DNA of 64,000 bases from CAVYXK01 sp963772445 (lineage in GTDB: Bacteria > Pseudomonadota > Alphaproteobacteria > Acetobacterales > Acetobacteraceae), in contig CAVYXK010000017.1 of the NCBI GenBank assembly GCA_963772445.1, positions 558,001 through 622,000 of the forward strand, written 5' to 3'. Both the position numbers and the translations under genes were made by a program. Shown in pieces: positions 1 through 7,772 of the stretch (its first letter is position 1; the number at the start of each line of letters is the position of its first letter). Below the pieces are notes generated by a model. The model did not search any database and was not told where the DNA came from. It worked only from the letters and a program-made list of their open reading frames with translations.

Positions 1-133
1 GCCGTGCAAGCTGCGGCGGGTCCTCGATGTTGCGGCGGAACAGGATCACGCCCGCCGGCGGGTGCGCACGGAATAGCGCCGCCTCATCAGGGCTGAGTTC
101 GGTGCCAGCAATCCCGATGATGGTGGCTTTCAC
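1..133 (-). CDS. nagZ: beta-N-acetylhexosaminidase NagZ, N-terminal fragment (runs off the window)
   Basis: The reverse strand from a GTG at 133 reads VKATIIGIAGTELSPDEAAL and continues through AHPPAGVILFRRNIEDP and PPQLAR to the window edge. This matches the N-terminus of family 3 glycoside hydrolases of the NagZ type (the G-x-I-L-F-x-R-N block), cytoplasmic enzymes that remove GlcNAc from muropeptides during cell-wall recycling. Only 44 codons are visible and the catalytic residues lie outside the window. In many alphaproteobacteria nagZ directly follows argS and a SPOR-domain gene, the order seen here once the IS element at 242-1888 is removed. The GTG start has a modest purine-rich AAAGGCGG upstream. 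Identification rests on a short stretch plus synteny. Confidence 0.72.
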   Translation of the reverse strand, partial: MKATIIGIAGTELSPDEAALFRAHPPAGVILFRRNIEDPPQLAR

Positions 134-141
134 GACAGTCC

Positions 142-241
142 GCCTTTCCCGCTTGCGGGAGAAGTGGCGGGTGGGGGTCTCGTGGCCCCCGCACCCTCAC
201 CCGGTTCGCTTCGCGAACCGACACCGACCTCTCCCGCAGAG
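142..241. repeat. REP-like palindromic repeat, left half, interrupted by an IS
   Basis: This belongs to a dispersed family whose full copy is at 40192-40280. Read on the minus strand it carries GGTTCGCGAAGCGAACC (self-complementary), GGGTGAGGGTGC and a CCTCTCCCG arm. The arm CCTCTCCCG at 228-236 pairs perfectly with CGGGAGAGG at 1894-1902 on the far side of the IS, so the IS sits in the loop of a 9-bp hairpin. Confidence 0.7.
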
Positions 242-1888
242 AGGCTGTGAAGCAATCGACTTGCCGGTGACCGAAGCGCGGGTCGACACAGCAGGCGCAG
301 GGCGGAGGTGGGCAGGGACAGCGGTTGAAACGCGGCCAGAAGGACCGCTCCACCCGTCTGCCGAGTACCTCCCGCGCCGGCCGCCCGCCCAGGTTGTACT
401 TCGCCGTGCTGCGGACGCATTTCACCCCGCGGGCGCCGCGATCGGCTGCGCCGCGGCGTCGCGCAGCACCAAGGCGCGCAGCAGATTGTGCGCGACAGCG
501 AACCACAACAAGACGGCTCGGACCTTCTGGCAGCCACGCACCAGCAAACGCCCGACCCCACAATTGCGCAGATGGGCATTGATGCACTCGTGCTTGGCGC
601 GCTCGCGGTATACCGTCTTGCCCGCCTCGCTCGCCAGCCGCTCGCGCCATTTCGCCGTCCCCGGACCGTCGCTCTTGCGCGGCGCCGTGGGATCGGTGTT
701 GTGCTTGTTGTCCGGCGGCGGGGCGAACACTTCGATGCCGGCGGCATGGGCGCGTTCGATATCATCCAGCTTGCTGAAGCCGCCATCCACCAGATACTGC
801 TGCGGCGTCTGCCCATAGGTCTCGACGATGCGCTGCTGCATCGGCGCCATCAGCCCGCCGTCCGAGCCGGTGGTGTCGAGATCGACCGCGACGATCACCT
901 GGGTCTGCGGGTCGCTGACGAACTGCCCATTATAGGCCGGCCGATAGCCGCCATCGGCCATTTTCATGACTCTCGCCTCGGCATCGGTGGTCGAGGCCCG
1001 TGGCGGCTTCTGCTTCGCGGTGTGTTTCCGATGGGTCTTCTCGCGGCGCGCCCGTTCCGCTTCCAGTTGTTGCATCCGTTCCAGCGCTGCCTTGGTCCGC
1101 TCGACCTGTTCCCGCGCCGCCCGTTCGCGCGCTGCGCGCTGTCGCGCCGTGCTCGCCGCCGGGTCCGCCTCCAGTTCCGTCTTTAACTGCTCCACCCGCT
1201 TCTCGGCCTCCGCCAGCAGCTCTTCCAACCGGGAACGCCGCCGATATGAGCTCGATCCCGCCGAGGCACGGATGCGGACCCCGTCCTGCGCCAGCCGTTG
1301 CAGTTTCACCAGTCCTTCCGAAACCAGCGCCGTCACGCCCTGCGCCAGCAAGCGGTCGAGCAGCGCCACCTGGCTGACCCGGAAATCCGCCAGCGTATGG
1401 TAGTTCATCGACACCCCGCCGCAGATCCAGCGATAGGCAACATGGGCCTCGCATAGGCGCGCCAGCTCGCGGGCGCTGCCGACCCCCTCGATCGTGGCGT
1501 AAAGCCACAGCGCCATCAGGATCTTCGGGTCCGCCGGCGGACGGCCTGGCTCGCCGATCCGGGCCTTGATGCCCGCCAGCAGATCGCTCAGCTCCAGCGT
1601 CTCGACGAAGGTCCAGACCGCTCGTGCCGGATGCTCCGTCGGCAACAGGCTGTCCAGGTCAACCACTTGGAACTCGGGCTGGTCACGCTGGGCCAGCCGC
1701 AACCGAACCGGTGCCTCGCTCGCCGGCGCAGATGCCTTGCTCGGCTCCGCCACGTCCTCGAACAGACCCTCAGCCGCCGACATTGCTGATCTCCGAATCG
1801 TGCGAGATCGCAGCGAATCGCAACGAGTCCTGTCGCGCAACCCCCGATCGTCAGAGATCCGGGCGGGAGGATGAAAAATTCACAGCCT
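242..1888 (-). mobile_element. IS1182-family insertion sequence
   Basis: The ends carry a perfect 10-bp inverted repeat, AGGCTGTGAA at 242-251 and its complement at 1879-1888 (11 bp if extended one base outward). The sequence CAGAG flanks both ends (237-241 and 1889-1893) and could be a 5-bp target duplication. It encodes one transposase on the minus strand. The ends are inferred from the repeats and could shift by one or two bases. The element separates nagZ from the argS/SPOR genes and lies within the loop of a REP palindrome. Confidence 0.75.
422..1783 (-). CDS. IS1182-family transposase
   Basis: This protein of about 453 residues cuts and rejoins the ends of the surrounding element. The N-terminus reads FQVVDLDSLLPTEHPARAVW, the usual opening of the DUF772 domain of IS1182/IS5-type transposases. 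It is followed by GRPPADPKILMALWLYATIE and by CGGVSMNYHTLADFR. The middle is an Arg/Glu-rich coiled-coil stretch, and the DDE half contains VAVDLDTTGSDGG and YLVDGGFSKLDDIE. I prefer ATG 1783 (MSAAEGLF) over an upstream in-frame start at 1840 because family members begin close to this block. The frame is intact, so the element may still be active. Confidence 0.88.
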   Translation of the reverse strand: MSAAEGLFEDVAEPSKASAPASEAPVRLRLAQRDQPEFQVVDLDSLLPTEHPARAVWTFVETLELSDLLAGIKARIGEPGRPPADPKILMALWLYATIEGVGSARELARLCEAHVAYRWICGGVSMNYHTLADFRVSQVALLDRLLAQGVTALVSEGLVKLQRLAQDGVRIRASAGSSSYRRRSRLEELLAEAEKRVEQLKTELEADPAASTARQRAARERAAREQVERTKAALERMQQLEAERARREKTHRKHTAKQKPPRASTTDAEARVMKMADGGYRPAYNGQFVSDPQTQVIVAVDLDTTGSDGGLMAPMQQRIVETYGQTPQQYLVDGGFSKLDDIERAHAAGIEVFAPPPDNKHNTDPTAPRKSDGPGTAKWRERLASEAGKTVYRERAKHECINAHLRNCGVGRLLVRGCQKVRAVLLWFAVAHNLLRALVLRDAAAQPIAAPAG

Positions 1889-1930
1889 CAGAGCGGGAGA
1901 GGCGGACAAGCGCAGTGCGGGGGAGGTGGA
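1889..1930. repeat. REP-like repeat, right half after IS insertion
   Basis: This resumes the palindrome broken by the IS: CAGAG then CGGGAGAGG at 1894-1902, complementary to 228-236, followed by a second G-rich arm (GGGGGAGGTGG). It lies just downstream of the SPOR gene stop at 1940 and may have acted as a transcript-stabilising or terminating hairpin before the insertion. Confidence 0.6.
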
Positions 1931-1939
1931 CAGGGGATA

Positions 1940-2686
1940 TCAAGGCCGGATGACGTCGCAGGCGCTGCCTTTGGCGCGGACCTGGTCGCAGAAGCCGCGG
2001 GCCATCGCCAGATCGGCGAAGCCGCCGGTGCGCACGCGCCACCAGGTGTGGCCGTCCATCTCGACCTTGCTGATCGCCGGCTCGCGGCCGTGCAGGAGAT
2101 CCGACAGGCGGTGCTGCAGCAACGCCCACTGCTGCTTCGCCGCATCTTCTGTTGGCAGCGCCGCGAGTTGGACGGAGGCCTGTTCGCCAGGCGGCGTAAC
2201 GGCTGGCTTCGCGGCAGGGGTAGCCGGGGCGGGGGTGCCGACCGATGGCACCGCATGTGGCGGGACCGCGGGGGGCAGCGATGTCGCCGCCGGTGCAGGC
2301 GCTGCCTGGGGTGCCGGCACTGGCGGGGGACCGACCGGCTTCGGGGATGGGCGCAGCGCCTGGGGATCGGGGGTTTCAGGAGGCGGGGCCAACTTGTCGG
2401 CGCTGTTGTCCCCACCTGATCCCTGCGCGAAGATTTCGTCGCCCGGAGCAAGCTGCATCCCGCCGGGATTGGCGGGCTTCACGCGCATCGGGCCAGGCGG
2501 CGGTTCAATCACCGGCACGCTGCTTCCGCCGGTGCGATGGCCATTGACCGACCAGACGCCCACCACTGCCAACAGCGCGCTGCCTAGGCCGGCGGCGATC
2601 AGTGCCAGTCGCTTGGTGGCTGGGTCCATCACGCGCGCGCGCGCGACCCGATAGGTGGGTGTTCGGATGCTGGCTTCGTCCGACAC
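1940..2686 (-). CDS. SPOR-domain membrane protein
   Basis: This protein of 248 residues has a short cytoplasmic N-terminus, one transmembrane helix at about residues 24-45 (LALIAAGLGSALLAVVGVW), a long Pro/Ala-rich periplasmic linker, and a C-terminal SPOR domain from about residue 170 (ASVQLAALPTEDAA to TWWRVRTGGFADLAMARGF). SPOR domains bind denuded peptidoglycan at the division septum. I chose GTG 2686 because a perfect AGGAGG lies 7 bases upstream, whereas the longer in-frame extension overlaps argS. The gene lies 26 bp downstream of argS, presumably in one transcript. Its usual partner nagZ is now separated by an IS. Confidence 0.85.
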   Translation of the reverse strand: MSDEASIRTPTYRVARARVMDPATKRLALIAAGLGSALLAVVGVWSVNGHRTGGSSVPVIEPPPGPMRVKPANPGGMQLAPGDEIFAQGSGGDNSADKLAPPPETPDPQALRPSPKPVGPPPVPAPQAAPAPAATSLPPAVPPHAVPSVGTPAPATPAAKPAVTPPGEQASVQLAALPTEDAAKQQWALLQHRLSDLLHGREPAISKVEMDGHTWWRVRTGGFADLAMARGFCDQVRAKGSACDVIRP

Positions 2687-2712
2687 GGCGGCCTCCTGCT
2701 CGTCGGCGCCGG

Positions 2713-4497
2713 TCAGCGCATCTCTTCGACCGGCGTCACTCCCATCACGGCGAGGCCGGAGCGGATCACCACCGCCGTCGCGGCAACCAGAGCCAGCCGC
2801 GCGAACGTCTCGGCTGGCCGGTCGGCTTGCAGGAAACGGAGTGTGGCGTCGTCCTTGCCTCGGTTCCACAGCATATGAAAGTCGGCCGCCAAGTCATAGA
2901 GGAAAAACGCAATTCGGTGTGGCTCCCGCGCTGCAGCAGCGGCTGCGACGGTGCGCGGCCACGTCGCCAGGCGGAGGATCACGGCGAGCTCCGGCTCTGC
3001 TTCCAGCGTGTCGAGCGACATTGCAGCCAAGGCGGAGTCGGTTGTGCGGTCGGTGCCGAACATATCCGCGGCGGCGCGCAGCACGGACCGGCAGCGGGCG
3101 TGCGCGTACTGGACGTAGAACACCGGGTTGTCCTTGGTTTGTGCAACGACCTGGTCCAGGTCGAACTCCATCTGCGCATCGGCCTTGCGGGTCAGCATGG
3201 TGAAGCGGATCGCGTCCTTTCCGACCTCATCGATGAGGTCGCGCAGGGTCACGAAGGTGCCGGCCCGCTTCGACATCGGCACGGGCTTGCCGCCTCTGAG
3301 CACATGCACGATCTGGCACAGCACCGCCTCGAACTCAGTTTCGCCGTGGGAGACGGCCTTCACCGCGGCCCTGAGACGCGGCACATATCCGCCGTGGTCG
3401 GCACCGAGTACGTCGATCAGCAGCTTGAACCCGCGCGCCACCTTATCGGCGTGATAGGCAATGTCGTTGGCAAAGTAGGTGTTCGACCCGTCGGACTTGC
3501 GTAGCGGCCGATTGATGTCGTCGCCGAACCTTGTGGCGCGGAACAAGGTCTGCGAGCGCGGCTCCCAATCCTCCGGCAACTTGCCCTTGGGGGGATCGAG
3601 CGTGCCTTCGTACACGAGGTCCTCGGCACGCAGGCGCTCGATCAGCGCATTGGCGGCACCGCTTTCGACGAGCGCCCGTTCCGAGCTGAACACCTGCTGA
3701 TCGATGCCGAGCGCGTGGAGGTCCTCGCGGATCGCGCGCAGCATCGCGGCAATGGTGAAATCGCGGACGGTGTCCAGCCAGCGTTCGGGGGCGGCTATGC
3801 CGCGGCTTTCGGTTGCGAGCGACGTGCCGTGTTCGGCGGCCAGCGCGGCACCGACCGGGATCAGGTACTCGCCGCGATATTGCAGGCCGCCGGGCACCTC
3901 GTTGGCGAATTCCTCTTCGCTGAGCGGTGAGCCGATTGCCTGCAGGTACCGCCAATAGGCAGCCCAGGCGAGCGCGGTGACCTGCGCACCGGAGTCGTTG
4001 ATGTAGTGTTCCTTGGTGACGACGAAACCCGCCTTGGACATCAGATTGGCGAGCGCATCACCGACAACTGCCCCGCGGCAGTGACCAATATGCATCGGCC
4101 CGGTGGGATTGGCGGAAACGTATTCCACGTTTACCGGCAAGCCCGCACCGATTGTGGTGTCGCCGTAATTGACGCCAGCGCGCAGGATGGCCGGCAACAC
4201 GCTCTGCAACGCTGCGGGCTTGAGACGGATGTTGACGAAACCCGGACCGGCAGAGATGGCATCGGCGATGTCTGGCGCGGTTCGCAGGGCCGTGGCAATC
4301 GCCGCTGCAAGCTTGGCGGGTGGCTGGCGAGCTGGCTTTGCCGCGATCAGCGCGGCGTTGGTCGCCATGTCGCCGTGCGCGGCGTCGCGGGTCGGCGCGA
4401 CTTCGACGCGCGAAGTGAGTTCGTTCGGCAGATCGGGTACGGCTGTCTGTAGAGCCGTCAGCACATGCTCGCGAACCTGGGCAAAGAGATCGGTCAT
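2713..4497 (-). CDS. argS: arginine--tRNA ligase
   Basis: This 594-residue class I synthetase charges tRNA-Arg in the cytoplasm. The HIGH signature is in ANPTGPMHIGHCRGAVVGD near residue 130, and the KMSKS-like loop is PVPMSKRAGTFVTLRDLID near residue 405. The N-terminal additional domain (residues 1-100) and the C-terminal DALR anticodon-binding domain (QYAHARCRSVLRAAA onward) are both complete. Length is normal. The stop is followed after 26 bp by the SPOR gene, and a BrnTA pair sits just upstream, probably inserted between dgt and argS. Confidence 0.96.
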   Translation of the reverse strand: MTDLFAQVREHVLTALQTAVPDLPNELTSRVEVAPTRDAAHGDMATNAALIAAKPARQPPAKLAAAIATALRTAPDIADAISAGPGFVNIRLKPAALQSVLPAILRAGVNYGDTTIGAGLPVNVEYVSANPTGPMHIGHCRGAVVGDALANLMSKAGFVVTKEHYINDSGAQVTALAWAAYWRYLQAIGSPLSEEEFANEVPGGLQYRGEYLIPVGAALAAEHGTSLATESRGIAAPERWLDTVRDFTIAAMLRAIREDLHALGIDQQVFSSERALVESGAANALIERLRAEDLVYEGTLDPPKGKLPEDWEPRSQTLFRATRFGDDINRPLRKSDGSNTYFANDIAYHADKVARGFKLLIDVLGADHGGYVPRLRAAVKAVSHGETEFEAVLCQIVHVLRGGKPVPMSKRAGTFVTLRDLIDEVGKDAIRFTMLTRKADAQMEFDLDQVVAQTKDNPVFYVQYAHARCRSVLRAAADMFGTDRTTDSALAAMSLDTLEAEPELAVILRLATWPRTVAAAAAAREPHRIAFFLYDLAADFHMLWNRGKDDATLRFLQADRPAETFARLALVAATAVVIRSGLAVMGVTPVEEMR

Positions 4498-4503
4498 CCT
4501 GCG

Positions 4504-4821
4504 TCAGTCCTTGCTGACCTCGCGCAGCATGGCTTGGCGCAAAATGTCGTTGAGCCTGGTTTGGTATCCTCGCCCGATCGAACGCAACCACGCCAGCACG
4601 TCAGCATCCAGGCGCACCGTCACTTGTTGCTTGACGGGCCGGTAGAATGGGTTGCGCACCGCGTTCCGCCAGAATGCTTTGGACAACGGCGGAATGTCGG
4701 ACGTGTCGATCTGCTCGTCTGGCAGTGCCCTCAGCTTCTTGAGCTCGGATTTCTGTGCAGCGCTCAGAGGCGCTGGTCGCACCGGGTCAAGTTCGTAAAC
4801 GACGATATTTTTCCTGCTCAT
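4504..4821 (-). CDS. brnA: BrnA-family antitoxin
   Basis: This 105-residue protein has a C-terminal ribbon-helix-helix region QQVTVRLDADVLAWLRS followed by GRGYQTRLNDILRQAM, the signature of BrnA/CopG-like antitoxins that neutralise BrnT and repress the shared promoter. The middle motif ALPDEQIDTSDIPPLSKAFW is also typical of the family. It starts inside the 3' end of brnT (35-bp overlap), so the two are translationally coupled in the usual toxin-first order. The stop lies 6 bp before the argS start codon. Confidence 0.85.
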   Translation of the reverse strand: MSRKNIVVYELDPVRPAPLSAAQKSELKKLRALPDEQIDTSDIPPLSKAFWRNAVRNPFYRPVKQQVTVRLDADVLAWLRSIGRGYQTRLNDILRQAMLREVSKD

Positions 4822-5077
4822 AGCGCCTCCTTTCCGTCCGCGTTGCCCGTCGCGCCGAGACGCCGTCCTCGTCCGCTACAACATGGGCGACCATGAGAAC
4901 GACGGTGCCCTCAACCGAGCCAACGGTCTGCCAGCGATATTCGCCACCCGCCATGCGATCCTGCTCGCTAAGGGCGAACGGATCAGAGAACACGCGAACG
5001 GCAGTCTCAAAGCTGACATGATGCTTGCGCTGGTTGCTGGCTGCCTTGGCGTTATCCCACGTGAACCGCAGCGTCAT
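4787..5077 (-). CDS. brnT: BrnT-family ribonuclease toxin
   Basis: This 96-residue protein has the hallmarks of BrnT toxins: an N-terminal FTWDNAKAASNQRKHHVSFE block with the conserved W-D-x-x-K and K-H, a central FSDPFALSEQD, and a C-terminal VSARRATRTERRRYE motif carrying the basic catalytic residues. BrnT toxins act as RNA-cleaving translation inhibitors held inactive by BrnA. The gene is first in a two-gene operon with brnA and shows no truncation. A second, divergent BrnTA pair lies at 15625-16234. Confidence 0.87.
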   Translation of the reverse strand: MTLRFTWDNAKAASNQRKHHVSFETAVRVFSDPFALSEQDRMAGGEYRWQTVGSVEGTVVLMVAHVVADEDGVSARRATRTERRRYEQEKYRRLRT

Positions 5078-5145
5078 CGCGGCCTCACCCAGTAACTACA
5101 TATTTGTAGTGGTCAGCCTACGCAAGGGCAAGCCGTCCAAGCGGG

Positions 5146-5589
5146 TTACGGCGGTGGCGGCTCAAACGGATCGAGCACTGGTACCCCGGTCGGCGCGAAA
5201 CGCCTCGTGTTCCGCGTCAGGACAGTAAGGTCGCGGACGTTGGCGGTCGCTGCAATCGCGATGTCGGCCAGCGTTGGGTTATAGCCGGCGGCTCGCACGC
5301 CGTCCGTCATGGCTGCGGCAGCACGTCCAATATCGGTGTCGAGCGGGATGACCCTGTCCCCGTACACGCTGAGGATCCGGCCGAACCATTGTCGCAAGTC
5401 ATCGGCGCGCCGATAGGCCCTGGTGCGCCGAAGCTTGCGAATGCCGGCCTCGATCTCGATCACCGATACGACCGACAGGAACAGACGATCCGCCTGACGT
5501 TCGAACCAGGAGGCGATTTTCGGCGATACCAGTTGTTTCCCCGTCGCGAAAGCGCTGACGATATTCGTGTCGAGCAGGTAACCGTTCAC
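5146..5589 (-). CDS. vapC: VapC-type PIN-domain toxin
   Basis: This 147-residue PIN-domain ribonuclease has the acidic residues at the expected places: Asp in YLLDTNIVSAF near residue 7, Glu in VSVIEIEAGIRKL near residue 45, and the C-terminal Asp pair region TLADIAIAATANVRDLTVLT. VapC toxins cut tRNA or rRNA and stop translation. It overlaps the upstream antitoxin by 4 bp, as usual in this family. The C-terminus ends in a Pro-rich tail (DPFEPPPP). The frame is intact, in contrast to the decayed pair at 12583-13261. Confidence 0.88.
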   Translation of the reverse strand: MNGYLLDTNIVSAFATGKQLVSPKIASWFERQADRLFLSVVSVIEIEAGIRKLRRTRAYRRADDLRQWFGRILSVYGDRVIPLDTDIGRAAAAMTDGVRAAGYNPTLADIAIAATANVRDLTVLTRNTRRFAPTGVPVLDPFEPPPP

Positions 5590-5828
5590 AAATCGACCTC
5601 ACGCACCGAGGTATCGTCGCGTTCGGTTTCCAGCTCGTGCGGGATCGCCATGAGCAGGGAGGCGAACGAGGGTCGGCTGGACGCATAAATGCGCCGTCCC
5701 TCCTCGACCGGGACGATCATGGCGACGGGACGGCCGTGCTTGGTGACCGTCGTGGCTTCGCCTTTCTCTGCGGCTTCGACAACAGCGGAAAAGGTTGCCT
5801 TGGCGTCTCGAAGATGAAGGGTCTGCAT
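5586..5828 (-). CDS. Phd/YefM-type antitoxin
   Basis: This 80-residue partner of the adjacent PIN toxin begins MQTLHLRDAKATFSAVVEAA and continues KGEATTVTKHGRPVAMIVP, the typical Phd/YefM DNA-binding fold with the T-K-H-G-x-P turn. I prefer ATG 5828 over an in-frame start at 5855 because a GAGGTG lies just upstream and the family starts here. It would bind and neutralise the toxin and repress the operon. Confidence 0.85.
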   Translation of the reverse strand: MQTLHLRDAKATFSAVVEAAEKGEATTVTKHGRPVAMIVPVEEGRRIYASSRPSFASLLMAIPHELETERDDTSVREVDL

Positions 5829-5896
5829 GAGACACCTCGTGGTTGGTGACCACATGTAGTCATATGTTTCACGAGGGTCAAGCTGATTCGGTGGGA

Positions 5897-7057
5897 TTAG
5901 CCCGATATCCCGAGATCGGTCAGACGCCGATGCTCGTCCATGGCGTAGCGGTCGGTCATACCAGCAACATAGTCGCCTACCGTGATCGCGGCACGGGATA
6001 ACCCTGCCTCGCCGGCGCGGGCGCGCCAGTCGTCCGGCAACAGGGACGGGTCGGCCAGCAGCAGGCGGAACAGTTCCTCGGTCAGCCGCCGGGCCTTGGC
6101 GGTCATGCGGTTCACCCGCCAGTGCCGGTACATGCGGGCGAACAGGAAGTCCTTGATTGCCTGGTTGGCGTCCGCCATCCGCTCGCTGAACCCGACCATC
6201 TTGCGCTTTGCCCGCCGCACCCCGTCGGCGTCCTTCGGAGCGAGCTTCGCCAGCCGGCGCCCGGACTCCTCGATCACGTCGGTGATCATGGCGTCGATCA
6301 CGCGGCGGATCGTCTCATGGCGCAGTCGCGGCGGCGGCACGTCCAGGCTGGTGCGGCGCGCGGCGTTCAGCGCCTCGCCGACAATCGGCAGATGGGCGAT
6401 CTCGTCGGGGCCGAACAGCCGGGCGCGAAGCCCATCGTCGAGGTCGTGGCTGTGATAGGCGATGTCGTCGGCCAGCGCCGCCACCTGCGCCTCGGCCCCG
6501 GCATGCGTGTTCAGATCGAGCCGGTGGCGTTCATTATAGTCGGCGATATAGGCGGGCGGCTTGGGCAGCGGGCCGTTGTGCTTGACGAGGCCCTCCAGCG
6601 TCTCCCAGGTCAGGTTGAGCCCGTCGAAGCCGGCGTAACGGCTCTCCAGCAGGGTGACGACGCGCAGCGACTGGGCGTTATGGTCGAAGCCGCCAAACGG
6701 TTTCATGGCGAGGTTGAGGGCTTCCTCGCCGGCGTGGCCGAAGGGCGGATGGCCGAGGTCGTGGGCGAGTGCCAGCGCCTCGGTGAGGTCCTCGTCGAGA
6801 CCCAGGGCTCGGGCGATGGAGCGGGCGATCTGCGACACCTCGATCGAATGGGTGAGGCGGGTGCGGAAGAAATCGCCCTCGTGATTGACGAAGACCTGGG
6901 TCTTGTATTGCAGGCGGCGGAACGCAGAGCTGTGGATGATGCGGTCGCGATCGCGCTGCCAGGGCGAGCGCGTGGGCGCCTCCGGCTCCGGATGCAGCCG
7001 GCCGCGGCTGGTCTCGGGCCGCACGGCGTAGGGGGCCAGGGAGGCGACGGGGGTCAT
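5897..7057 (-). CDS. dgt: deoxyguanosinetriphosphate triphosphohydrolase-like protein
   Basis: This 386-residue HD-domain protein of the dNTP triphosphohydrolase family hydrolyses dNTPs to nucleosides and triphosphate. The HD metal site is visible as TRLTHSIEVSQIARSIAR with AHDLGHPPFGHAGEEAL, and the downstream conserved AALADDIAYHSHDLDDGLR supplies the third His and Asp. The N-terminal SPWQRDRDRIIHSSAFRRLQ is diagnostic. In alphaproteobacteria it commonly precedes argS and is divergent from an ErpA-type gene, as here; a 67-bp divergent spacer (7058-7124) must hold both promoters. Confidence 0.93.
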   Translation of the reverse strand: MTPVASLAPYAVRPETSRGRLHPEPEAPTRSPWQRDRDRIIHSSAFRRLQYKTQVFVNHEGDFFRTRLTHSIEVSQIARSIARALGLDEDLTEALALAHDLGHPPFGHAGEEALNLAMKPFGGFDHNAQSLRVVTLLESRYAGFDGLNLTWETLEGLVKHNGPLPKPPAYIADYNERHRLDLNTHAGAEAQVAALADDIAYHSHDLDDGLRARLFGPDEIAHLPIVGEALNAARRTSLDVPPPRLRHETIRRVIDAMITDVIEESGRRLAKLAPKDADGVRRAKRKMVGFSERMADANQAIKDFLFARMYRHWRVNRMTAKARRLTEELFRLLLADPSLLPDDWRARAGEAGLSRAAITVGDYVAGMTDRYAMDEHRRLTDLGISG

Positions 7058-7124
7058 TGCGGCGGGGCTTACACCGGGGGGCAGAGCGCTTCAATTCGCG
7101 GGGGATCGGCCTTATGTTGGCGCC

Positions 7125-7463
7125 ATGGACACCATGCCGGGCTTTGCCCTGACCGATCGCGCTGCCCAGCGCATCGCCGAGATCGTCGCCGCCGAGGGAC
7201 GGTCTGCGGCGCTGCGGGTCGCCGTGCTGGCCGGCGGGTGCAGCGGGTTTCAGTACCGCTTCGAACTCGACGAGACGCCGCAGCCCGACGACCTGCTGAT
7301 CGAGCGGGGGCCGGCGCGGGTGCTGGTGGATTCGGCAAGCCTCGACCTGCTGGCGGGCGCTGAGCTCGACTACACCGATGAACTCATGGGCAGCCATTTC
7401 GCGGTGCGCAACCCGAATGCGAAGTCCGCGTGCGGGTGCGGGACCAGTTTCTCGGTCGATTGA
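7125..7463 (+). CDS. erpA: iron-sulfur cluster insertion protein (HesB/IscA/ErpA type)
   Basis: This 112-residue A-type carrier delivers Fe-S clusters to apoproteins. The three invariant cysteines are present: one in VLAGGCSGFQYRF near residue 39 and two in the C-terminal CGCGTSFSV. The N-terminus LTDRAAQRIAEIVAAEG is typical. It is transcribed away from dgt. Whether it is ErpA or another HesB-family carrier cannot be settled from sequence alone, but the dgt-linked gene in alphaproteobacteria is normally the ErpA-like one. Confidence 0.88.
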   Translation: MDTMPGFALTDRAAQRIAEIVAAEGRSAALRVAVLAGGCSGFQYRFELDETPQPDDLLIERGPARVLVDSASLDLLAGAELDYTDELMGSHFAVRNPNAKSACGCGTSFSVD

Positions 7464-7772
7464 TTTCGGTTCCTGTGCCTGACGGTGGGCGCAGGGCACA
7501 TCCCTGCCGCCGGTAATTCATCCGCCATCCCAACCTGCTGCCGACGAAACTTGTTCTTGCTTGGTGTCCTCTACGCCGTTACCATTCAACTTGGCAACTT
7601 TCGCGGGAGGGAAAGACGTGCCGGCGCGCGATGCGTGTCACCGGCACGTGAAGAGGTTCTGTCCTCTTCAACGAAGCGGCTGAAGGGACCGAAAGTCCGC
7701 CCTCCCGATAGAAATCGATGAACTGCCCCGAGGCGTGATGCGCTGTCGGACCAAGGCAGGGAGGGGAGGCGA
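7464..7772. other. intergenic leader with a small hairpin
   Basis: No gene was recognised in this 309-bp gap. It contains GAAGAGG-TTCTGT-CCTCTTC at 7650-7669, a perfect 7-bp stem with a 6-nt loop, about 100 bp before the heptosyltransferase start. Closer to that start, GGGAGGGGAGG (7759-7769) provides a strong ribosome binding site. The hairpin could be a leader structure, or a weak terminator for erpA, though it lacks a T-run. Confidence 0.35.

Noticed and set aside
6122..7363. A 413-codon plus-strand open frame across dgt and into erpA
   Set aside because: It is antisense to dgt and out of frame with erpA, both of which are well-supported conserved genes.
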